Position numbers and translations under genes: made by a program. Below, piece after piece: positions 51,901 through 60,900 of a DNA stretch of 64,000 bases (positions are counted from its first letter, which is position 1; every line of letters starts with the position of its first letter). The notes under the pieces were generated by a model. It searched no databases. It had not been told where the DNA came from and saw only the letters and a list, made by a program, of their open reading frames with translations. This DNA comes from Mytilus californianus (Eukaryota; Mollusca; Bivalvia; Mytilida; Mytilidae), in assembly GCF_021869535.1 (NCBI RefSeq), contig NW_026262581.1, forward strand, positions 112,620,771 to 112,684,770, in the 5' to 3' direction.

Positions 51901-54900
51901 AGAGAACCACTTTGGTATCCTTCGCCTCTCTTTATAGAACTGATATTAATCACAGTTTATTGCTAAACTCAGTAAAGATCCGCTTAAATTCCATGTAATA
52001 GAAAAATCTAATTTTAAGAATTAAAATTTAGTTTTGTAAATTAAATACTCACCTTCATAAATTTAGATATCAGTCCACTCGCTGCATTATTCAACCGGAA
52101 ACCAGCCAGAAAAAAGAACCATACCACTGTGACCACTCCCACCTGACGCATACGCGTCATAAACCTTCATCATTTGTTTCTTGAACTGACAGACACTAAG
52201 GGGGATGGGGACGGGGGGTTTAGGGGGGGGTCGGGACCTCTGATTTATGAAGGTGAGTATTTAATTTACAAAACTACATCAAATACCTCACCTTCATAAA
52301 TTTAGATAAACAGAATTTAACGAAGCGCTGAACCCCCCTCACTAGGAGGAGGAAAAACAACCTGTTGAGCAGCAACTAAGGGTCATAAAGAATAGAGGTT
52401 GTCACAATGATGAGGCATAGAGCGTAAATACTGGTTATAAAAGGCACTATCTGACCTCCAAAAACCATCTGACATGATTTTCGATATAGAGGAGGAATTA
52501 AATATATTCCAAAGAGAGACTAAGGCTCTTAACTTGATGTTTAGCTAAAACTTCAGACAAGCAGACTTATAGGCCAACATGACAGTATTGCAAATCCAGG
52601 TAGAAATGGTTTTAGCAGAAATGTCAGAAATTCCTTTTTTAATAGGAATGAACAACCTAGAAGAACCAACAGGTCTTAATTGTGCTGACGAGGCTAGGTA
52701 CAAAAGCAAAGTTCTCATAGGACATTCGTATGGAATGGGGGAAACGTCAATCTCCAAGTTGCAATTCAGACTGGTGGCAAAAAGATCTACTAGTATATGA
52801 GAACGATCCCAACGAAGAGTGATCTCCTGAAACACTGATTGATGAAGTTCCAAATTCGGTGTTCACTGGAACACGTGAACGAGGAAGAGCATCAGACAGA
52901 AGATTTTGACTGCCTGGAACATGTCTCACTGACAAGATTATATCGAGACTGTCACACAGAAGAAGAATTTCCTTCCACAGAAGATACAGAGAAAAGGAAT
53001 GAGTCCCCCTTGATTCTGAAGCCACTGCTGTGGAGTTGTCCGTGGCAACCAGAAGTGACTGACCCTGAATCCCAGCCTGAAAATGAAGGAGAGAAAGTGA
53101 CACAGCTCTCATCTCTAGAAGATTGATGTGTTCTTCAAACTGAGCACCTGACCAAAGACCTGAAGCTATTTTGCTCTCTAGATAAGCTCCCTAACCCATC
53201 AAGCTCGAATCTGTGAACAAAGATAGAATGGGGTCTTGAGGATACAACAAAACTCCCTTCAGAAGGTGTTTCTCCTGAAGCCACCACTGAAGATATGGTA
53301 ACATTCGAGGAAGAATTAGAACAAGTGCCTCCCACAGATGAGAAATTGGGTGCCAAAACTCCGTCAGATACCACTGGATTGGACGAATGTGTAGACGTCC
53401 TAGTGGAATGACGCCTTTGATTGAAATCAAGAAACTCACCAGCTGAAGAAATTGACAAGCTGGGACAGTTGAAAACTGCATTAAAGCACTGACTAACTTA
53501 TATACCTTGATTAACGATTACAACTCTGAAATTTGGTTTATGGATAATTTTCAGTCAGCTTTTAGGGCATCTAATAGAGCTGCTGTAAATAATACTTTTT
53601 GTGATACTCTTGCATTAGCAGAAAAATATCCTTTAGAGAAGGTTCATTCTAAATTTTGTAAAGCAGTATTAGGACTGAAAAAGACAGCCACTAACATAGG
53701 TGCTAGATCAGAATTAGGTAGATTTTCTTTGGACTCTTATATAAAAACTCAAACACTCATGTATTTTTATAGAATAAACTGTAATTATATTAATCCCCTG
53801 GTTAAAGAATCTCTACAAACAAACATAAATTTACATTCCGCAGGAATTTATTCTTGGTACTCATTTGCAGATACAATTTTTAAAGATATGAAAATAAACC
53901 CAGAAAATTAATCTAATATTAATGTACCTTTTAAACAATAAAAAAACGTGTTAAAATGTAATATTAAAAAGTGTGTTTCAGAGGAATATGAAAAAACTAC
54001 TTTAAATAAACTTTCAAAATTGGATACCTCATCCAAACTTTGTCTCTATGGGAAATTAAAAACTAATTGTCAGTCTGAGGAATATTTAAATTGCAATAAT
54101 TTTATACATAGGCAGTTTCTCTCAAAATTTAGACTCAGTGATCATTCCCTAGGCATTGAATTGGGAAGGTACAGAAACATTCCAAGAGCACAAAGATTAT
54201 GTAAAAAATGTGGAGTCCTAGATGACGAATTTCATTTCTTTTTGTATTGTAACATTAACATATCATTGCGTTCCAATTTTGTTGCTTATCTAAAAGACTA
54301 TGTACCATTATTTCAACATCTTGATGCATTTAATAAACTAAAACACATTCTAAACCCCATCCCTGAACTTATTTGTCATATTGGAGTCTTTATTAAGCAG
54401 TCTTTAGAACTGAGGGGGTCAGACCCATGTCAGACAAGCTTATGATTGTGTTTTTTACATAAATTTAAAATTGAAGTCTTAAAATATGTTCTATTATTGT
54501 CGAGCCTGCGACTTTTGTCGCAGAAAGCTCGACATAGGGATAGTGATCCGGCGGCGGCGGCTACGGCGGCGGCGGCGTTAGCTAACTTCTTAAAAGCTTT
54601 ATATTTTAGAAGGTGGAAGGTCTGGATGCTTCATACTTTGTATATGGATGCCTCATGTTACGAAGTTTCCGTCAGTCACATGTCCAATGTCCTTGACCTC
54701 ATTTTCATGGTTCAGTGACTACTTGAAAAAAAAGTTAAGATTTTTTGTAATGTTAGATTCTCTCTTATTATAAGTAATAGGATAACTATATTTGGTATGT
54801 GCGTACCTTGCAAGGTCCTCATGCCCGTCAGACAGTTTTCACTTGACCTCGACCTCATTTCATGGATCAGTGAACAAGGTTAAGTTTTGGTGGTCAAGTC

Positions 54901-57900
54901 CATATCTCAGATACTATAAGCAATAGGTCTAGTATATTCGGTGTGTGGAAGGACAGTAAGGTGTACATGTCCAACTGGCAGGTGTCATCTGACCTTGACC
55001 TCATTTTCATGGTTCAGTGGTTATAGTTAAGTTTTTGTGTTTTGGTCTGTTTTTCTTATACTGTATGCCATAGGTCTACTATATTTGGTGTATGGAATGA
55101 TTGTAAGGTGTACATGTCTAGCGGGCAGGTGTCATCTGACCTTGACCTCAGTTTCAAGGTTCAGTGGTCAAAGTTAAGTTTTTGAGTTTTGGTCTTTTAT
55201 TCTAATACTATATGCAATAGTTCAACTATATTTGGTATGTGCGTACCTTGCAAGGTCCTCATGCCCGTCAGACAGTTTTCACTTTACCTTGACCTCATTT
55301 CATGGATCAGTGAACAAGGTTAAGTTTTGGTGGTCAAGTCCATATCTCATATACTATAAGCAATAGGTCTAGTATATTTGGTGTATGGAAGGACTGTAAG
55401 GTGTACATGTCCAACTGGCAGGTGTCATCTGACCTTGACCTCATTTTCATGGTTCAGTGGTTATAGTTAAGTTTTTGTGTTTTGGTCTGTTTTTCTTATA
55501 CTGTATGCCATAGGTCTACTATATTTGGTGTATGGAATGATTGTAAGGTGTACATGTCTAGCGGACAGGTGTCATCTGACCTTGACCTCATTTTCATGGT
55601 TCAGTGGTCAAAGTTAAGTTTTTTGAGTTTTGGTCTTTTTTTCTAATACTATATGCAATAGTTCAACTATATTTGGTGTATGGAAATATTTTATGATCTA
55701 TTTGGCAGTCACGCAGGTTTTATTTGACCTTGACCTCATTTTCAAGGTTCATTGCTCAGTGTTAAGTTTTTGTGTTTTGGTCTGTTTTTCTTAAACTATA
55801 AGCAATAGGTCAACTATATTTGTTGTATGGAAGAATTGTTAGCTGTACATGCCTGCCTAGCATGGTTCACCTGACCTTGACCTCATTTTCATGGTTCATT
55901 GGTCAATGTTAAGGTTACTTGGTTAATGTTAAGTTTATGTGACAGTTGTAATAAAGCTTTATATTTAGGACTATCAACATAATATCAATGATTAGTAAAG
56001 AAGGCGAGACATTTCAGCGTGTGCACTCTTGTATTGTATTGTATTACATTGTATTGCATTGTATTTTAAATGTATAATTGTTTGTATTGCTTGACCCTTA
56101 TGGGTGTAATTTTGCAATAAAGATTATTATTATCTTCTCTTCTGGAGGAAGAACTAGACCCATATCCGTCTGAAAATGTTCTCCCAGGAAAATAAAATTC
56201 TGACTGGGAATTATATCTGATTTTCCCCATGAAATAAAAAACCCAGTTTCAGGAGTAATTGGATAGCCAAATTGCTGTGTTCCTCCAGAAGAGAATCGTC
56301 TAGGTAGGAGTGAATGAGTACCGCCTGGATTGAAGATAAGACACCACAGTCTGAAAAATCCTGGTAAAAACTAGGGGAGCAGTAGAAAGGCCAAAGGTAG
56401 CAATACACAGTAAGAAGTTTAGTTTCGCATTATGGCCATGGTGAATTTTTTAAATATGAAAGTTTTTGTACAATAAAATTAATTTTTAGATAGTTGAAGA
56501 ATAATATAGCCTTCGAAGTGGGTTTATATGAACATTTAGATTGTTTTAGCATGTTTTATAGGCCATTTTTCTGTTTGACAATCCGTATTTTCCTATCCGT
56601 ACCGCCCATAGGTCCAGAAATTATTGTAGTGTTTATCAACAAAGATTTTACGCTCGATCTTTTCAATTCAATTTTATGGAAAAACGAGCAGAAAGGCATA
56701 TGAATATTTTTGGACCTCTTGATAGATAAATGTCTATGGTTTCAGGAAAGGTATCACTCTAATTGATAGAAATTTTACTTTGGATCAAGTTTTGGAGACT
56801 TTTGTGACATTTTCACCCCCCTTTTTGCAATATTTTGTATCAAATAAATGCAGATTGTTGCCATGGTTACACCAAAAAGAGATTATATTTCACCTTTTTA
56901 ACTAATGAAAATAAAATCTATGGAAGATGCTCTTTCCAGAAATATACACATACATAACACAAATAGTAAGCCTTATTTATTAGATAGGAAGGAAAAGAGG
57001 GTGGTTAAAAATTATGAGTGTCAATTTTAAGATTTTTTCCTAACTGTGTATTGCTACCAAAAAGCATAGCCTTGAAATTGTACAATTTGTCTGCCCAAAC
57101 CAGTCTCAGGAAATGACGAAACTTGGGAGAAATCGGGATGTGAAAATAAGCATCCATCAAATCTAGAGAGGTCGTCCAAATTCCTTAATGAAGTGTCGAC
57201 TTGATTGATCTGTTGGTTTCCATTTTGAAATGTAGGACCACCAGATACTGATTCAGAACAGAAAGGTCTAGAACCGGTCTCATTTTCCCGTTCTTCTTGG
57301 ATAATAAAACCCTAGATGAAAAGGAGGATTTACCTCCTCCAACACACCCTTCTGAACTAGAATGTTCACTTCATCTTCCTGTACCAAGTCCGGAATATGA
57401 CAGTTGTTGTCCATTCGTTTGATGTGTTTGTGCTTTTGATTTTGCCATTTAATTAGGGACTTTCCGTTTTGAATTTTCCTCGGAGTTCAGTATTTTTGTG
57501 ATTTAACTTTTTGCAACAACTGATTCTTTTGAGAATCCTTTGTCACTGACAGATTGATTGAAATATGAGACTGTTCCAAAAACGGAAGCTCCAATCCCCC
57601 CGTAAAATCGAAAGCACCACTTGTCTGAAGTTATCAGAGACCAATGATATAGAAAGTGGGAAAGCCTGCTTCCAACTGGAAGATGAGAAAGAGGAGTTGT
57701 ATAATGTTCCTCTTCCAGTGGGGATGGATTTAACGGCGGGGACAACACATCACTTACCCTGCTTCTTACCCTTTACAACTTTGGCTTTCTTGCCACCTGA
57801 AAGGTTAGGACAAGAGACAGCCGATCTCTTCATAGACTGTGAAGAAGAAGAGGAAGAAGAAGCCCTGGGCTGATGAGAGGAAGAAGGCTTGGGCTGATGA

Positions 57901-60900
57901 GAGGAAGAAGGTTTGTTAATCTTAGTTGTCTTGACAATTCATTTTCCATCCGTGACCTTAACATCCACCTTGACAACAGGAGGAGCCTTATTCACCTCCT
58001 CCTGTAGCTGATCAAAGGAAACAGAGAACAACTTGTCCTAAGACAGAGAAGACCTTAGAAGACTCTCCTGGAAAGCTTCAGAGACAGTCGATGTAGCAAG
58101 AATCTCCTGTCTCTTAGCAAGAATAAAATTGGCCAAGGTGTCAAGAATAAGGAATTGAGAAATTCCAAGACTCTTGTCTACCTGTAGAAGCAAAGACTTC
58201 AAGTCTGAAAATTCCACCCCTGTGTCCTTTAAAAGAGACCAAGCTGCCGCCAAATAGTGTTCAGCTGTCTCAAGAACATAAGTTAGAAACCTCAGATTAT
58301 TCTCTGATTTTACATATGAATACTGAGAAAGTCTGAGGCCGTTCACAGGTTTCGAACCCAGTAATCTAGAAAAAAAACCTTTTCAAAAATTGGAGCAGAC
58401 ATACCCAAGAAAAATCCATGAATCTTGGATCTGGTTTTCCCTGAATAATAGGCAGGTCCGAAACCAGAGAACTTACTATCACCAGGTGTTAGCATGGTTC
58501 TCAGCCAAAGACGAGTTAACAAAAGCCAAAGCTGTTGTGAAATGACCCGACTCTGGAAAAGAATGATACCCTTTAAATCTGGCTTGACTAAACAAGAGCA
58601 AGCCAAAAAACCTGAATGGACATTAGAAACCCTTGGTGGAGTATACATGGGCATATCCGACAAATCCCTACGAATGGAACAAATTAGACTCCTAAGACAT
58701 TCTGAGGAGTTGCCTGAAGAAGGCTCCTTAGTATCCATAGCATCTTTCTCTGTGCTCCCAACACTGTCATTATCAGATGAAGCACATTGGTCTTCAAGAA
58801 AGTTAAGTTCTTGTCTTCTTGGAGCTGAGGAAACAGAATCATCTTCCACCAGATGTCTAGAAAGTGTGGGAGGATCCTATGGAGGATCCTGAGACAGACC
58901 CTTAAACTCCATAAGGGCAAGCCTGTTACCAAACTCAATGAATTTTGCATTAACAGATGCTTGCATGTTATGGATAGAAGTGGTTAGAGTCTTTATCTCA
59001 TACTTAAAAGATGATGATTCTGGACTGCTTTCCACGGGATCCCTGACCAGACCAGACTGACTGAGCCGAATACGGATCGAAGGGCTGAGGATAAGGAGGC
59101 AAGGTGGGCATACCCATAGCCATGGGAGGGTAGGCAAAATTTATAGGCCACCTAGTCCTGGAAAAGGGGTCACTCCTGATACCAACTGGAAGCGTCTCCT
59201 GCATACTTGTGCAAGAAACAGGAAACATTGGTATCTCTTTAGGCCTGGTTACGTTATGAGATACCCTACTAGGCCTAGATAACCTCAACTGACTAGCACC
59301 AGAAGTGAAGGGCAAAGTTCTAACAGGGCCTGGGTCCTGTTCCAGACTCACACTAGAAACACCAGGGATAAACTGAGATCCCATACCTCTATCCCAAAAC
59401 TTATCCGAATGAGTGACCGAACGCCAAGAGGACAACAAACCACTTGTGTGTGTGTTTCACTTACCTCTTGCGTTGACTATATTGGTGTTTTATCAACCAT
59501 TTATATTCAGATAAATTAAATTAAAATATATAACCTGAATAATACCAATAATAATACAAATTAATATTACAAAATAATTAAAAGCTATAATTTTCTATCA
59601 AGAAAAACATGGTTTTGAAAAAAAACTTTATTCCTTCTCAGACAAAGCGTGCAGCATACACCATGGAACCGGACAAAATGATAAAAGGTTTATGGCGCGC
59701 ATGCGTTAGGTGGGAGAGGTTGTCACAGGGGTATGGTTCTTTTTTTCTGGCTGGTTTCCGGCTGAAAAATGCAGCGAGTGAACTGATATCTAAATTTATG
59801 AAGGTTAGGTATTTAATGTAATAAAAATTTAATAACATTGTTAATTTGAAATTTTTACTTTAGATTATCAAGTGTTCTCTAGTTATACTGCGAAAATGTA
59901 CAAAGTTAACGGATATGAAATACAATAATTGTCCTTTTTCTTGATTTGGATATTTCAGTTTCACACAGGAAACTCTTTACAAAATGTCTGCTGTTGAACT
60001 GATAGTCCCCGAGGATATGATCAGCTATGTACAAATGCTGCGGTACCGACATGATTTATAACAACTTTCTTAAAATCCAGATGTCTATTGTCCATATATT
60101 GTGAACTTCTCAAACCTCTTTTCCAACTTAGTTTATTTGGCATCTTCTGCAGGAACGAACAAAAATGAATAGCAAAATCCAGTTAAGTTTTTAATATTCT
60201 GAAACTTAAAATGCATTTAAATTTCATATATATAAGTCCTGCCATGCTCCGAAACTTTTCCAGGTGCACAGGTTTGTCTGTACTCAGAGTGAAATTTGTG
60301 GTGTACGGCCTTATTTGCTAAAAGGTTATGATGAACCTTAAGTAACTAATGTTCCAACTACCACAGGTAAAGTTTACTGTAGGTGGATTTGTATAACTCC
60401 TTTTCATGTCCCTTATGTCATATATAACTCCTCGACTCTCAATTGTTTGGGTTTAAGCGTTGTAAGTGTACAAAAAAATGATTCAATTTTAGGTTTGTAA
60501 ATCCTTTGAACGTCCAGAACGTTGAGGGAAGCAATAGTCCTTACCATAAGGATAACAATGCAGTCCTGGTTACAACGATCCATCGACAGAGGAAGGAGAA
60601 TTCTGTTTTAAAGAATGATAAAATGAAAATGGAAAAACGTTCACAAAGTCGACCCATTTCAAAGAAGCTGAATAATTCACAAGGTAACTTGAGAAATTGG
60701 TACTTTTCACATACAATAAAAACGTAAAAGATACAAAAGCAGATAACTAAATTAAGGCGACAGTAGTTTATCGATGTTCAAATCTCGTAAATCGATAAGG
60801 AAGAGACAAATCAAGGTAACAAACATAAACGGAGGGAATCGCATTATGTTCCAAAGGAGCGAGACCGGGTGCGTCGACAGAGTAAGTGTCTCCCGATATG

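Larger units (their letters stand above)
52029..59821 (-). mobile_element. DIRS-like tyrosine-recombinase retrotransposon with nested insertions
   Basis: Inverted terminal repeats of about 150 bp (52031-52182 and 59668-59821) enclose, on the minus strand, a gag-like region, reverse transcriptase, RNase H and a partial tyrosine recombinase. That gene order, inverted rather than direct repeats, and an internal complementary region next to one terminus (52243-52305) are diagnostic of the DIRS group. All coding parts are frameshifted, and the RNase H-recombinase interval carries a deletion, so it is inactive. It is interrupted by the TIR element at 56396-57058 and by the LINE plus tandem-repeat element at 53485-56135. 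It sits in intron 8 of the large gene, in the opposite orientation. Confidence 0.9.
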
